Source: Micavibrio sp. TMED2 (GTDB taxonomy: Bacteria; Pseudomonadota; Alphaproteobacteria; TMED2). Taken from it: a stretch of 64,000 nt of DNA. The notes under the pieces are model-generated. The model searched no databases. It saw nothing but the letters and a program-made list of their open reading frames with translations, and was not told where the DNA came from. The stretch lies in the NCBI GenBank assembly GCA_002168225.1, contig NHBH01000001.1, positions 352,188 to 416,187 on the forward strand. Reading direction: 5' to 3'. This document shows positions 9,230 through 17,879 of the stretch, piece by piece (positions within the stretch are counted from its first letter, which is position 1; each line of letters starts with the position of its first letter). The translations under genes were made by a program, and so were the position numbers.

Positions 9230-9436
9230 TTGTGGCCCCCTGTTGATATGGCCCTGTTAATGGTGACGTGTGAAACAGTGTCTGCAGATTGGACGTCAAA
9301 CACCAGCGCTGTCTTGGAAAGTCTTGCCGTTTTATGGCCATTTGGCTGATGTCGCCAAAAATATGGCCAAAAAATGGAACTGATATGGGGGTCCACGCGT
9401 TTTGCTTGAGAGCAAAGACAGAAAGGGGATGCTCCA

Positions 9437-9616
9437 ATGGCTCAAAGTGTAAACAATATCGACCTGACAAATCGGCCAGAAGTAAAAAAGACAGATGATG
9501 CCCGGGCAGCGGAGAATGTCCGCAATACAACCCAGCGGCGTATCCTATTTGGCACATTTATTGGCCTTATTGTGGCCGTTCTGGTTATGGCCATTCTGAC
9601 CGGTCTGTACACCTGA
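9437..9616 (+). CDS. Small single-pass membrane protein, 59 residues
   Basis: A short gene with an AAAGGGG ribosome-binding site 9 bases before the ATG and a TGA-TAA stop. The first half is polar and charged (NRPEVKKTDDARAAENV), followed by an RR-containing positive edge and one strongly hydrophobic helix (ILFGTFIGLIVAVLVMAIL) near the C-terminus. This predicts a tail-anchored inner-membrane protein with its N-terminus in the cytoplasm. It ends 17 bases before the PAS-domain gene on the same strand and may be co-transcribed. No family recognised. Confidence 0.6.
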   Translation: MAQSVNNIDLTNRPEVKKTDDARAAENVRNTTQRRILFGTFIGLIVAVLVMAILTGLYT

Positions 9617-9633
9617 TAATATTCGTCTCCGTT

Positions 9634-10122
9634 ATGCGGCCGACCTACGATAGAATTATTACCCCGGCATTGGAGCGATTTGCTGCCGAGCAATCGCAAC
9701 AACGTTGCGTACCCTTCTCGAGCTTCTACCCTGAAGGCTTGGGAGAATTTAGCGACTACGCGATTGTCGCCAAGGCAGAGCCTGAGCTGATAGACTTTCG
9801 CTATCTGTTTATCGGTGAATGGGTTGAACGTATGTTTGATGCCAATCCCACCGGCCAGCTCGTGGCAGATGTTTTGCCTGATGAGCAAGCGCAGGATGCC
9901 CTGTTCAGTTACAGCCAGACTATCAGCAGCGCCAAACCGGTGCTTGAGCAACGACGGTTGATATTCAATCGCTTTGTGCCATTCAGTTACAACAGGTTGA
10001 TGCTGCCATTGTCCGATAATGGCGAATACCCAACCCATGTACTGGTCTATGTTGCACCGAGCCTGTGGTGGGCGAAAACCCGTATGGATCTGCGTTTGCG
10101 CGACCGCGAACAGCAACACTGA
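9634..10122 (+). CDS. PAS domain protein (PAS_5-like)
   Basis: A 162-residue protein built of one PAS_5-type sensor domain, a family common as small stand-alone proteins in Rhodospirillales. The pattern is FRYLFIGEWVERMFDANPTGQ followed by a helix and YNRLMLPLSDNGEYPTHVLVYV, matching the usual 'FRYRLvGt...G.d.tG' and 'y.rlvLPL..dG..v..il' layout. No output domain. It follows the 59-residue membrane protein closely. Ligand and partner unknown. Confidence 0.65.
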   Translation: MRPTYDRIITPALERFAAEQSQQRCVPFSSFYPEGLGEFSDYAIVAKAEPELIDFRYLFIGEWVERMFDANPTGQLVADVLPDEQAQDALFSYSQTISSAKPVLEQRRLIFNRFVPFSYNRLMLPLSDNGEYPTHVLVYVAPSLWWAKTRMDLRLRDREQQH

Positions 10123-10209
10123 TCCCTTGCGGCAAAACTGGCAATTTTACTGAGGGCCGAATAGGCGTATGTCCGGTCTTCTGATTATTGCGATTGCCGA
10201 TATTCCCCC

Positions 10210-11421
10210 ATGCTGAGCATTTCTATTCTTGTCGCGACCATTGTGGTGGCCGTCATCCTGCTGCTGCCGCGTATTGCCAATGCCACCCTGTGGCGGGCGA
10301 CGACCACGCCGCTGGCCTCAATCATCGGCAGCGGTTTTCTGATTCTGGGACCGATCCTGAGCGAGCATTACGGCGGTTATGCGCCGCTGGTCATGGCCGC
10401 GCTGTGCCTCTGTGCCTATCTGTTCGGCGGGGCGATCCGATACAATATCGCCGCGATCAAGGCAGCCTCGGGTGAGGACAGGCGACCGGGGCTCGAGGTG
10501 CATCTGGAGACTGCCGCCTCATGGACCCTCTCCTTCGCCTATGTGATTTCCGTTGCCTATTACCTGAACCTGTTTGGCGAGTTTGCCGTCAGTCTCACCC
10601 CGTTTGATCAGAAGTTTTACGCCGAATGCGTCACCTCGGCGGTATTTGTCGTGATCCTCGGGGTTGGCCTGACCAAGGGCTTCAAGGCGCTGGAGCGGAT
10701 GGAGCAGATTTCCGTCGGGATCAAGCTGGCGATTATTGCCGGGCTGCTGGTTGGCCTCGGTGTCTATTTCTATGACCATGTGCAGGCCGGTGAGCTGGTG
10801 CACGCCACGCCGACGGTCGATGGCTGGTGGGGTGCGATCACGCTCGGCTTCGGCCTGATCGTGACGGTGCAGGGGTTCGAGACTTCGCGCTATCTGAAAG
10901 AAGAGTATGACGCCCGCACCCGCATCCGTTCGATGCATCTGGCGCAGTGGCTCTCAACCGGCATCTACATGGCCTATATCGTCTTCATGGCCTATGTGTT
11001 CGAGCCGTCGGAGATCGAGATGACCGAAACCGCCATCATCGACATGATGGCGGTGGTGGCACCGATCCTGCCCGGCCTGCTCGTCGCGGCCGCCCTCAGC
11101 GCCCAGTTCAGCGCCGCCGTCGCCGATACCAGCGGTTCCGGCGGGCTGGTGGCTGAGCTGACTCGCAACCGGATCAAGCCGCAGCCCGCCTATGCCCTGC
11201 TCTGTGGTATCGGCCTGCTGCTCACATGGACGGTCGACCTGTTCGAGATCATCAGCTACGCCTCGCGCGCCTTTGCCGCCTATTATGCCGTGCAGTCACT
11301 GATCGCGGCGGCAACCGCCTGGCATGCCGACAAGCGTGGCCACAAACTGCTGGCGGCGGGGTTCCTTCTGCTCGCCATCCTCGGCGCGGTCATCGTGATT
11401 TTTGGCCGCCCGGTTGAGTAG
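10210..11421 (+). CDS. Multi-pass membrane transporter, APC/amino-acid-permease-like
   Basis: A 403-residue integral membrane protein with around ten or eleven hydrophobic segments. The layout, an early GSGFLILGP segment and a repeated symmetrical arrangement, suggests the LeuT/APC superfamily, but no signature is strong enough to name a substrate. A charged loop (YLKEEYDARTRIRSMH) sits in the middle. ATG 10210 is the only in-frame ATG before an upstream stop at 10162. A 15-codon frame (10169-10216) overlaps the start. The 3' end overlaps the convergent cysteine-rich gene by 32 bases. Confidence 0.65.
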   Translation: MLSISILVATIVVAVILLLPRIANATLWRATTTPLASIIGSGFLILGPILSEHYGGYAPLVMAALCLCAYLFGGAIRYNIAAIKAASGEDRRPGLEVHLETAASWTLSFAYVISVAYYLNLFGEFAVSLTPFDQKFYAECVTSAVFVVILGVGLTKGFKALERMEQISVGIKLAIIAGLLVGLGVYFYDHVQAGELVHATPTVDGWWGAITLGFGLIVTVQGFETSRYLKEEYDARTRIRSMHLAQWLSTGIYMAYIVFMAYVFEPSEIEMTETAIIDMMAVVAPILPGLLVAAALSAQFSAAVADTSGSGGLVAELTRNRIKPQPAYALLCGIGLLLTWTVDLFEIISYASRAFAAYYAVQSLIAAATAWHADKRGHKLLAAGFLLLAILGAVIVIFGRPVE

Positions 11422-11812
11422 GCGGTTGAGTAGAAGCCGGCAGCTCCAATAGCTGCAAAACGCAGCGACGCTCTACGCATTTCGCAACAGTTGGCTCAAA
11501 TTCGGCAGGCGGTATTACACAACTGATAAGCGGGCCGAGACAGCTATTGCGAACCCCCTGATCTTCCAGATGCGCATGGTTGATCGCCTTGGGAAAGCCG
11601 CAGATGCCATAGGTTTGGGCGCAATCACTGTCAACGCGGCAGCTGTGCCAGTGATCCAGATCATGATCGGTAAGCCGGTTCTCAGGTTTCTCACAGACCT
11701 TGTAATCAATCACTTGTGCCCGTGCCGCCGAGGGTAGTGACGCCAGTGACAGTAAAAACAGAATGAGGAACAGGCGGATATCAAGGCAGGTGGGCTGTCG
11801 GCCATTGTTCAT
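11390..11812 (-). CDS. Secreted cysteine-rich protein, paralog B
   Basis: 140 residues with a signal peptide (LFLILFLLSLASLPSAARAQ) and a compact cysteine-rich domain: C-x-x..HSCRVDSDC...GICGFPKAINHAH...C...SC...AKCVERRC. It starts with ATGA overlapping the stop of its upstream neighbour (11809-12210), which encodes the same cysteine framework, so the pair arose by tandem duplication and is translationally coupled. Function unknown; the even cysteine number and export suggest disulfide-bonded periplasmic or extracellular proteins. Confidence 0.7.
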   Translation of the reverse strand: MNNGRQPTCLDIRLFLILFLLSLASLPSAARAQVIDYKVCEKPENRLTDHDLDHWHSCRVDSDCAQTYGICGFPKAINHAHLEDQGVRNSCLGPLISCVIPPAEFEPTVAKCVERRCVLQLLELPASTQPPTQPGGQKSR

Positions 11813-12210
11813 CGCACCTGCTCCTCATCTGACCCCTCACCGGGGATGGCAATGGCCTGACACTGACCCGCGACACAGCGTGCGGTGTAGGGACCGGGGG
11901 GCCGATCCAGTACCTCGCAGTCAATCACCGGGTTCATGCACTGGACATAGCGGGCATGGGTTCGTGCCGAGGCGGTATTGACGGCGGTGGGGACGCCGCA
12001 GATGCCGTCATCGGCCATGACGCAGTCGCTGTCCTGCCGACAGCTTGTCCAGCCCGGCACTGGTCGGGTTGCCGGATCAGGGCCATGGATGTCCGAACAC
12101 ATGTCGGTGCGTGCCTCGGCCTGCTGTATCGGCAGGGCCAGATAGCTAAGGTCCAGACAGGCAAGGGCGAGCATCATGACGGTTGTGGCAATACGTCGTG
12201 CGGTTGTCAT
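11809..12210 (-). CDS. Secreted cysteine-rich protein, paralog A
   Basis: 133 residues from ATG 12210: signal peptide (ATTVMMLALACLDLSYLALPIQQAEA) then a domain with TSCRQDSDCVMADDGICG, VPTAVNTA, C..VIDC, and TARCVAGQC. The spacing of cysteines and the motif C-R-x-D-S-D-C...G-I-C-G-x-P-x-A-x-N are shared with the next gene. The frame is open upstream to 12969, but that part is the shadow of the opposite-strand gene and would bury the signal peptide. No known family recognised. Confidence 0.68.
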   Translation of the reverse strand: MTTARRIATTVMMLALACLDLSYLALPIQQAEARTDMCSDIHGPDPATRPVPGWTSCRQDSDCVMADDGICGVPTAVNTASARTHARYVQCMNPVIDCEVLDRPPGPYTARCVAGQCQAIAIPGEGSDEEQVR

Positions 12211-12426
12211 GGATATGCGGTCCTTCAATGCGTTCAGATGGTGATATGACGCGCCAGTGTCGCCGATCCTTGGGCGATAAAACATAAAAATGGCCGGTGC
12301 TGTCTGTGGATCATCGGCGCTGCTCCCCCTTGCCGCTTTCATCGAACGGGCGTGGGGTAGGGCATCGACAGATGCGAAACCCGTGAAATTCGCACGACAA
12401 CAGAGAAGACAGCAGAGAAAGGGAGC

Positions 12427-12966
12427 ATGTCCGTCATGCCGACTAATCCGATCTATAACAACCTCGATCCCGCCTGGTACGACTTCCGCAATCAGGGCGA
12501 GGCCGTCACATTCAAGCCCGGTTTTGCCCGTGAGGCCGATGCGGGGGAGAAAATCAACGGTGAGACCGCCGATGCCGGCGATCTGGTCATCACCAATGCC
12601 GGTGGCCGCACCTTCCGCGTCAGTGACGAGATCGAGAAGAAGCGCTGGAAGCTCGATGGCGAAAAGCCCCAGACCTATATGGAGCGCGGCAAGCTCGTCT
12701 CCGGCCATGTGGCGACCTATGCCGGGCCACCGGTGATGGCAGTCAAGGCGGGTGAGAGCGGTTTCCTGCCCGCGCCAAAGGAATGGCAGGGCCATAGCGG
12801 CTGGATGCTGCTGCCCGAGGACCGTATCGTCCGCGACCAGCTGCCGGGCAAGGAGCCGGTCTTCTATGCCATGCAAAAGCGCCAGTTCGAGGCCGCCACC
12901 GAAAGCTGGACCCCACCGGCCCCAAAAGCCGAACCACCACCCCGCCGCTTCGGCATGACGGGCTGA
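12427..12966 (+). CDS. Hypothetical protein
   Basis: A 179-residue soluble protein preceded by a good AAAGGGAG ribosome-binding site. A central stretch (DAGDLVITNAGGRTFRVSDEIEKKRW) resembles the short 'PGDYLVTNpgGe.y.V.devF...Y' domain found in many small bacterial proteins that gate or report substrate levels; that reading is tentative. The C-terminus is Pro/Ala-rich. No catalytic residues recognised. Divergent from the cysteine-rich pair. Confidence 0.6.
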   Translation: MSVMPTNPIYNNLDPAWYDFRNQGEAVTFKPGFAREADAGEKINGETADAGDLVITNAGGRTFRVSDEIEKKRWKLDGEKPQTYMERGKLVSGHVATYAGPPVMAVKAGESGFLPAPKEWQGHSGWMLLPEDRIVRDQLPGKEPVFYAMQKRQFEAATESWTPPAPKAEPPPRRFGMTG

Positions 12967-12987
12967 CAAGTTGCCCGGCCTATCCGG

Positions 12988-13227
12988 TCACTGCATCATC
13001 CGTGGTGCGGGATAGGCATGGGCGGGAACGCGGCGGTCGAATTTCTCACTCGCCAGATTGGCATTGATCTGGTCGGTCATGGCCGCCAGATGGTTCAGCT
13101 CGGGACGCGCCAATGTGCGCTCGAGGGCAACGGTCATGTCCTTGTACAGGCGTGGCTTGCTCTCGACATCACCGCCTTCAAACACGGCGCCATAGCCGTC
13201 CTCATGCCGCAGGATCAGATGCTGCAT
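12988..13227 (-). CDS. Small hypothetical protein, possibly 5'-truncated at the islet border
   Basis: 79 codons with the codon use of the host chromosome (third positions mostly G/C), no signal or membrane segment, no family recognised. The reading frame stays open upstream of the ATG for about 20 codons, with the first nine or so (VIHQTSAGP) still host-like and the rest A/T-rich. This places the left edge of the A/T-rich islet within or just before the 5' end of the gene. It may therefore be the surviving part of a longer gene, or a complete short gene whose promoter was displaced. Confidence 0.45.
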   Translation of the reverse strand: MQHLILRHEDGYGAVFEGGDVESKPRLYKDMTVALERTLARPELNHLAAMTDQINANLASEKFDRRVPAHAYPAPRMMQ

Positions 13228-13339
13228 CGGGCCTGCAGAAGTCTGGTGTATGACTATTTTCTTTGTTCTGTTTTCGTATTAGTATGCCTAGTTAGCGTAT
13301 CGCTTCTAGCGCCTAGGTCAACGCCTGCAGCTTTGTAAT

Positions 13340-13480
13340 ACGGTGACATAAGATCAATTGATTTTGACGCTCTTATGATTTCTTTCTGAAGCCAACTCTG
13401 TGATGTCGATTCGCTCATAAGAGCCTCCGTGTCCCTTTGACATTTCTGTTTTTAAACATGATCATAGAGAGCAATTCTTG
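13340..13480 (+). ncRNA. Candidate structured leader or control RNA upstream of the deaminase gene
   Basis: The 250-base non-coding stretch before the deaminase gene contains a perfect 10-base inverted repeat, GCTCTTATGA (13369-13378) and TCATAAGAGC (13415-13424), enclosing 36 bases, and a 10-base palindrome ATCAATTGAT (13353-13362). AvcD-type deaminases are known to be controlled by a non-coding RNA (AvcI) made just upstream; position and structure here fit that, but I could not align it to AvcI and no promoter is assigned. Confidence 0.3.
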
Positions 13481-13487
13481 CTTATGA

Positions 13488-13507
13488 CCATTGTTTTTAA
13501 ACAATGG
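13488..13507 (+). promoter_or_regulatory. Inverted repeat overlapping the ribosome-binding site of the deaminase gene
   Basis: CCATTGTTT and AAACAATGG are perfect 9-base arms separated by TT. In RNA this folds as a short hairpin whose last two G residues (13506-13507) are also the first two of the GGGGA ribosome-binding site (13506-13510). The core TGTTTTTAAACA (13492-13503) occurs a second time at 13447-13458. It could be an operator, a translational lock, or both. Confidence 0.45.
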
Positions 13508-13516
13508 GGAAACAGT

Positions 13517-15139
13517 GTGTCGCATATAGATTCGGGGGTCAATAATTCCGTGGAACAGCATGAGCTAATAATAGGCTTGATCGCACCGATTGGTGTGGAT
13601 TTGGATATCGTTAAAGATGCCATAGAAAAAACTTTATTAATAATGAGTTATAATACTAATTATATTAAAATAACCAATCTAATGGAATCTATAAATAAAC
13701 AAAAAGTAATAAGTCATCCATTCATCGACTCTTATGAATCAAAAATGAGTTATGCAAATGAATTGAGGCGTGATTACGGGAATGATATACTTGCAAGGTT
13801 GGCTATAGCAAGGATATCTAATATAAGAAGTAAAATATTTGCTAAAAAAGCCAAAGAAGATCAAATTAATTTAAGTTTAATAAACTCAAGGAAAGATAAA
13901 TATATCCCAGAAATTCCTAGAAATGCATATATTATACGACAAATCAAGCATCCAGATGAGGTTTCTTATTTTAGACGGGTTTATGGTAAAAACTTTTTGC
14001 TTTTTGCATGTAATGCACCCGAAAAAATATGTCATGAAAAACTTTCAAAATTAGAAAAGTCAAGTCAAGAAGGGCAAATAAATATTTCTGAACTCGAGAC
14101 TAGAATAATACAATTAATGTTGAGAGATAGTATTGAGCGTGATGTAAAATTTGGACAAAGATTAGAAGATGCTTTTCCATTAAGTGATTTCTTTATAAAT
14201 GTTAAAGATAAGGCCATCACTGAAATGCAAATTGAAAGATTTTTCAAGGCATTTTTTGGCAATAACTACATTTCTCCTACAAAAGATGAATATGGAATGT
14301 ATATGGCTAAGTCTTCAGCTTTAAAATCAATTGATGTATCAAGACAGGTCGGAGCTGCAATATTTGATTCAAGTCATAGAATACTTTCGCTTGGTTGCAA
14401 TGAAGTGCCAAAAGCTGGTGGTGGAAATTATTGGGAAGGTGATCAAAATGATGCAAGAGACATGTTTAAGGGTGATGATCCAAATGTTATAAGGCAACGA
14501 GAAATGGTTGCTGATTTAGTATTAAGATTAAGAAATTCAAGTATGTTGGCTCGAAAATATCAATTAAAAGATATCAAGAAATTGATTGATGATATTTTAT
14601 CTGATGAAAGTGAAAATGGTATATCTAAATCTCAAATAATGGATACAATTGAATTTGGTCGTGTTGTCCACGCTGAAATGAATGCAATAACTGAAGCTGC
14701 TAGCAAGGGCGTTTCAATTAGTGAATCTTCTTTATATTGCACTACATTTCCTTGTCATATTTGTGCAAAACATATTGTTGCATCAGGAATAAGGCGTGTT
14801 GTTTATATAGAGCCATATCCAAAAAGTTTTGCAATATCTTTGCATTCAGATTCAATCACATTGGATAAAGAAAAAGAAGATGAAAAAGTAAATTTTGAAG
14901 AATTTTACGGAATAGCACCAAATATATACAGAGATATTTTTGAAAAGAAAAAAAGAAAAAATTCTGATGGAACTGTAAAGGAGTGGCAAAAATCTGTTCC
15001 AGCACCATTAATTGAGCGTGCATTAGAAGTAACTCATAGGCTGGCCGAAGATGTTGCGATCAATAGTCTTAGATCGCTCATGGAGAATCTTGAATCTAAC
15101 CAACCACCAAATTCACCACACGACCCGGCACGACGATAA
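13517..15139 (+). CDS. AvcD-like anti-phage deoxycytidylate deaminase
   Basis: About 540 residues with the architecture of anti-phage dCTP deaminases (AvcD type): an N-terminal P-loop-kinase-like region beginning [16 protein letters not shown], where the loop lacks the usual GK[ST] lysine, a long helical middle, and a C-terminal zinc deaminase domain. Zinc/catalytic residues, numbered from GTG 13517: His385-Ala-Glu387 (HAEMNAI) and Cys413/Cys416 in PCHIC. Such enzymes deaminate dCTP/dCMP on infection and starve phage replication. GTG 13517 has GGGGA 6 bases upstream and gives a family-like N-terminus; ATG 13484 and TTG 13478 are alternatives. Strongly A/T-rich, unlike all neighbours. The last 12 codons run antisense into leuS. 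Confidence 0.8.
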   Translation: MSHIDSGVNNSVEQHELIIGLIAPIGVDLDIVKDAIEKTLLIMSYNTNYIKITNLMESINKQKVISHPFIDSYESKMSYANELRRDYGNDILARLAIARISNIRSKIFAKKAKEDQINLSLINSRKDKYIPEIPRNAYIIRQIKHPDEVSYFRRVYGKNFLLFACNAPEKICHEKLSKLEKSSQEGQINISELETRIIQLMLRDSIERDVKFGQRLEDAFPLSDFFINVKDKAITEMQIERFFKAFFGNNYISPTKDEYGMYMAKSSALKSIDVSRQVGAAIFDSSHRILSLGCNEVPKAGGGNYWEGDQNDARDMFKGDDPNVIRQREMVADLVLRLRNSSMLARKYQLKDIKKLIDDILSDESENGISKSQIMDTIEFGRVVHAEMNAITEAASKGVSISESSLYCTTFPCHICAKHIVASGIRRVVYIEPYPKSFAISLHSDSITLDKEKEDEKVNFEEFYGIAPNIYRDIFEKKKRKNSDGTVKEWQKSVPAPLIERALEVTHRLAEDVAINSLRSLMENLESNQPPNSPHDPARR

Positions 15140-17762
15140 CCTTGCGAATGGTCTTGCCGTCAATGGCGCGTTGGATGTTTTCGTTGGCGAGGGCGGCGGC
15201 TTCGAGGGCTTCTTTGGTTGCGTCTTTTGGCACGTCGAGGGTGGCGCGGAGTTTGCCGTTGACCTGAACCGGCAGGGTGACCGTGTCCTCGACCAGCAGT
15301 TCGGGATCGGCGACCGGCCAGTCCATATCGGCGAGCATGGTCGGGTGACCGAGCTGTTGCCAGAGTTCCTCGGTGATATGCGGCATCATCGGGTTGACGA
15401 GGCGGATCAGGATTTCCAGCGCTTCCCGCAGCACCAGCATATTGCTGACGCCCTCGGTACCGTCGACGCTCTCGTCCAGATGCTTGGCCGCGGCTTCCTG
15501 ATCGAAGGCGGCGATGGCGTTGGACAGTTCGCGGATACGGGCAACCGAGCGGTTGAAGGCAAAGGCGTCGATATCCTCGCTCACCTGCGCGATGGTCTTG
15601 TGCACCATCTGGCGCAGCTTCATGGCCTCGGTGCTGAAATTGCGCGGATTGGCGGATTCACCGTCAACACCCATCGCTGGCCAGGCAGTGCCGCTATGGG
15701 CGGCCATGGCCGGGGCGGTGACCAGACGCCAGAGGCGGTTGACATATTTCCATGCCCCCTCGATGCCGCTGTCGGTCCATTCCATGTCACGGTCCGGCGG
15801 GCTGTCGGAGAGGATGAACAGGCGGGCGGCGTCGGCACCATAGGTCTTGATGATCCGTTCGGGATCGACCGTGTTGCGCTTTGACTTCGACATCTTCTCG
15901 ACCCGGCCATGGGTGACCGGCTTGCCGCCATCGATGGTGACCCACTGGCCGGCATCGTTCTTCATCACCTCTTCCGGGTACAGCCAGTTGCCGTCGCCGT
16001 CCTTGAAGGTCTCGTGACCGATCATGCCTTGGGTGAACAGACCGGCAAACGGCTCGTTCGCCGCCTCGGGCAGCGGATAGCCGCACTGGCGCAGGGCGCG
16101 GGTGAAGAAACGGGAATAGAGCAGGTGCAGGACCGCGTGCTCGACACCGCCGATATACTGATCGACCGGCATCCAGTATTCGGCTGCTTCTTTCGAGATC
16201 GGCTCGGCCTCGTTGCGCGGATCGCAATAGCGCAGGAAGTACCATGAGCTCTCGAAGAAGGTATCGAGGGTGTCGGTTTCCTTCTGCGCCGCACCGCCAC
16301 AGGTCGGGCAGGTGGTGTTCTTCCAGGTCGGGTGCCGCTCGAGCGGGTTGCCGGGCTGGCTGAAATCCGGGTCGTCGGGCAGGGTGACCGGCAGCTGGTC
16401 TTCCGGCACCGGCACCGCGCCGCATTTCTCGCAATGGATGATCGGGATCGGGCAACCCCAGTAGCGCTGGCGGCTGACGCCCCAGTCGCGCAGGCGGAAC
16501 TGTACCTTGCGCTCGCCGGTCTTCGCGCCCTCGAGGCGTTCGGCCATATGGCGCTTGCCGTCCTCGATGCTCATGCCGTCGAGGAAGCCGGAATTGATCA
16601 GGCGGCCGGGACCGGTATAGGCCTCGTCGCCGATGGTGAAGTCTTCAGCCAGCACATCGCTCGGGCAGACCACCGGGGTAACCGGCAGGTCGTATTTGCG
16701 GGCAAAATCGAGGTCGCGCTGGTCATGGGCCGGACAGCCGAAGATGGCGCCGGTGCCGTAATCCATCAGGATGAAGTTGGCGACATAGATCGGCAGCAGA
16801 GCGCCGGTCAGCGGGTGCCTGGCCTTCAGCCCGGTATCGAAGCCCTTCTTCTCCGCCTTCTCGATCGCCTCTTCCGAGGTGCCGAGACCCTCACATTCCT
16901 TGATGAAGGCCTGCAGCTCGGGGCTGTTGGCGGCAAGCTCGGTGGCCAGCGGGTGATAAGCGGAAATGCCCATGAAGCTGGCACCGAACAGGGTGTCGTG
17001 GCGGGTGGTATAGATGCGCAAGGTGTCGTCGCGGCCCTCGATCTCGAAATCGAGTTCCATGCCTTCGGAGCGGCCAATCCAGTTGGTCTGCATCAGGCGC
17101 ACACGCTCGGGCCAGCGGTCCAGCTGCTCGATGGCGTCGAGCAGTTCCTGATTGTACTCTGTGATCTTGAGGAACCACTGGGTCAGTTTCTTGCGCTCGA
17201 CCGCTGCGCCGGTACGCCAGCCCTTGCCGTCGATGACCTGCTCATTGGCCAGAACCGTATGGTCGACCGGGTCCCAGTTGACCCAGCTTTCCTTGCGGTA
17301 GGCAAGGCCTTCACGCACGAAATCGAGGAACATCTTCTGTTCATGCCGGTAATAGCCGGGATGGCAGGTCGCGACCTCCTTGGTCCAGTCGATCGACAGG
17401 CCCATGGTTTTCAACTGGGCGCGCATGGTGTCGATATTGCGGTAGGTCCACTCCGCCGGATCGGCATTGTTCTGGATCGCCGCATTCTCCGCTGGCAGGC
17501 CGAAGGCGTCCCAGCCCATCGGGTGCAGCACGTTGAAACCCTGCGCCTTGCGATAGCGCGCCAGTACGTCGCCGAGGGTGTAGTTGCGCACATGGCCCAT
17601 ATGCAGCTTGCCCGACGGATAGGGCAGCATTTCCAGCACATACGCTTTCTTTTTGCCCGGCTCGATCGAGGCCTCGAAGGACTTCTCCTGATCCCAGCGG
17701 CTCTGCCACTTGGCTTCGGTTTCGGCGGCGTTATAGCGGTCGGTAGTGGCGGCGTCGGACAT
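15096..17762 (-). CDS. leuS: Leucyl-tRNA synthetase
   Basis: Charges tRNA-Leu with leucine. Full-length, 888 residues. Class I signatures are intact: HMGH at residues 54-57 and KMSKSK in the C-terminal half, with the large editing domain between (including a [12 protein letters not shown]-type threonine-rich region) and zinc-like Cys pairs (CEKCG, CPTCG). Starts at ATG 17762. Its 3' end overlaps the convergent deaminase gene by 44 bases because the islet ends exactly at the leuS stop; the C-terminal residues VVNLVVG look normal, so the gene should be functional. Confidence 0.97.
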   Translation of the reverse strand: MSDAATTDRYNAAETEAKWQSRWDQEKSFEASIEPGKKKAYVLEMLPYPSGKLHMGHVRNYTLGDVLARYRKAQGFNVLHPMGWDAFGLPAENAAIQNNADPAEWTYRNIDTMRAQLKTMGLSIDWTKEVATCHPGYYRHEQKMFLDFVREGLAYRKESWVNWDPVDHTVLANEQVIDGKGWRTGAAVERKKLTQWFLKITEYNQELLDAIEQLDRWPERVRLMQTNWIGRSEGMELDFEIEGRDDTLRIYTTRHDTLFGASFMGISAYHPLATELAANSPELQAFIKECEGLGTSEEAIEKAEKKGFDTGLKARHPLTGALLPIYVANFILMDYGTGAIFGCPAHDQRDLDFARKYDLPVTPVVCPSDVLAEDFTIGDEAYTGPGRLINSGFLDGMSIEDGKRHMAERLEGAKTGERKVQFRLRDWGVSRQRYWGCPIPIIHCEKCGAVPVPEDQLPVTLPDDPDFSQPGNPLERHPTWKNTTCPTCGGAAQKETDTLDTFFESSWYFLRYCDPRNEAEPISKEAAEYWMPVDQYIGGVEHAVLHLLYSRFFTRALRQCGYPLPEAANEPFAGLFTQGMIGHETFKDGDGNWLYPEEVMKNDAGQWVTIDGGKPVTHGRVEKMSKSKRNTVDPERIIKTYGADAARLFILSDSPPDRDMEWTDSGIEGAWKYVNRLWRLVTAPAMAAHSGTAWPAMGVDGESANPRNFSTEAMKLRQMVHKTIAQVSEDIDAFAFNRSVARIRELSNAIAAFDQEAAAKHLDESVDGTEGVSNMLVLREALEILIRLVNPMMPHITEELWQQLGHPTMLADMDWPVADPELLVEDTVTLPVQVNGKLRATLDVPKDATKEALEAAALANENIQRAIDGKTIRKVIVVPGRVVNLVVG

Positions 17763-17879
17763 GGTGGCAACAGAACGGTTGGCAAAGAGAAACAGGTGAG
17801 CCAGCGTCTATAGCGAATTGCGGGCCTTGCCGCTAGTCCGGGATGCTTGCGCGTCAGGGAATCTCACGCAATGTGCCGA

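Larger units (their letters stand above)
13240..15100. other. A/T-rich genomic islet carrying one defence-type gene
   Basis: Base composition changes abruptly. Counted by hand, 13681-13740 has 16 G/C of 60, while 17101-17160 (leuS) has 37 of 60. The left edge is about 13235-13260, after GCCTGCAGAAGTCTGG; the right edge is at the leuS stop codon (15096-15098). No integrase, transposase, tRNA or obvious terminal repeats are visible, so the mode of arrival is unknown. The only cargo is the deaminase-like gene and its leader. Confidence 0.75.

Noticed and set aside
9320-9395. Repeated TATGGCCA segments upstream of the 59-codon gene as an operator
   Set aside because: The copies (CCATTTGGC and GCCAAAAAATGG) pair imperfectly with different spacers; too weak to call.
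12211-12969. Extension of cysteine-rich paralog A to 386 codons
   Set aside because: The added part is antisense to the gene at 12427-12966 and would place a signal peptide in the middle of the protein.
13018-13338. 106-codon plus-strand frame crossing the islet's left border
   Set aside because: It changes from host-like to A/T-rich composition in mid-frame and is antisense to the better-supported 79-codon gene.
16332-17813. 493-codon plus-strand frame opposite leuS
   Set aside because: leuS is certain (HMGH, KMSKS); the antisense frame has no recognisable domain and is a composition effect.
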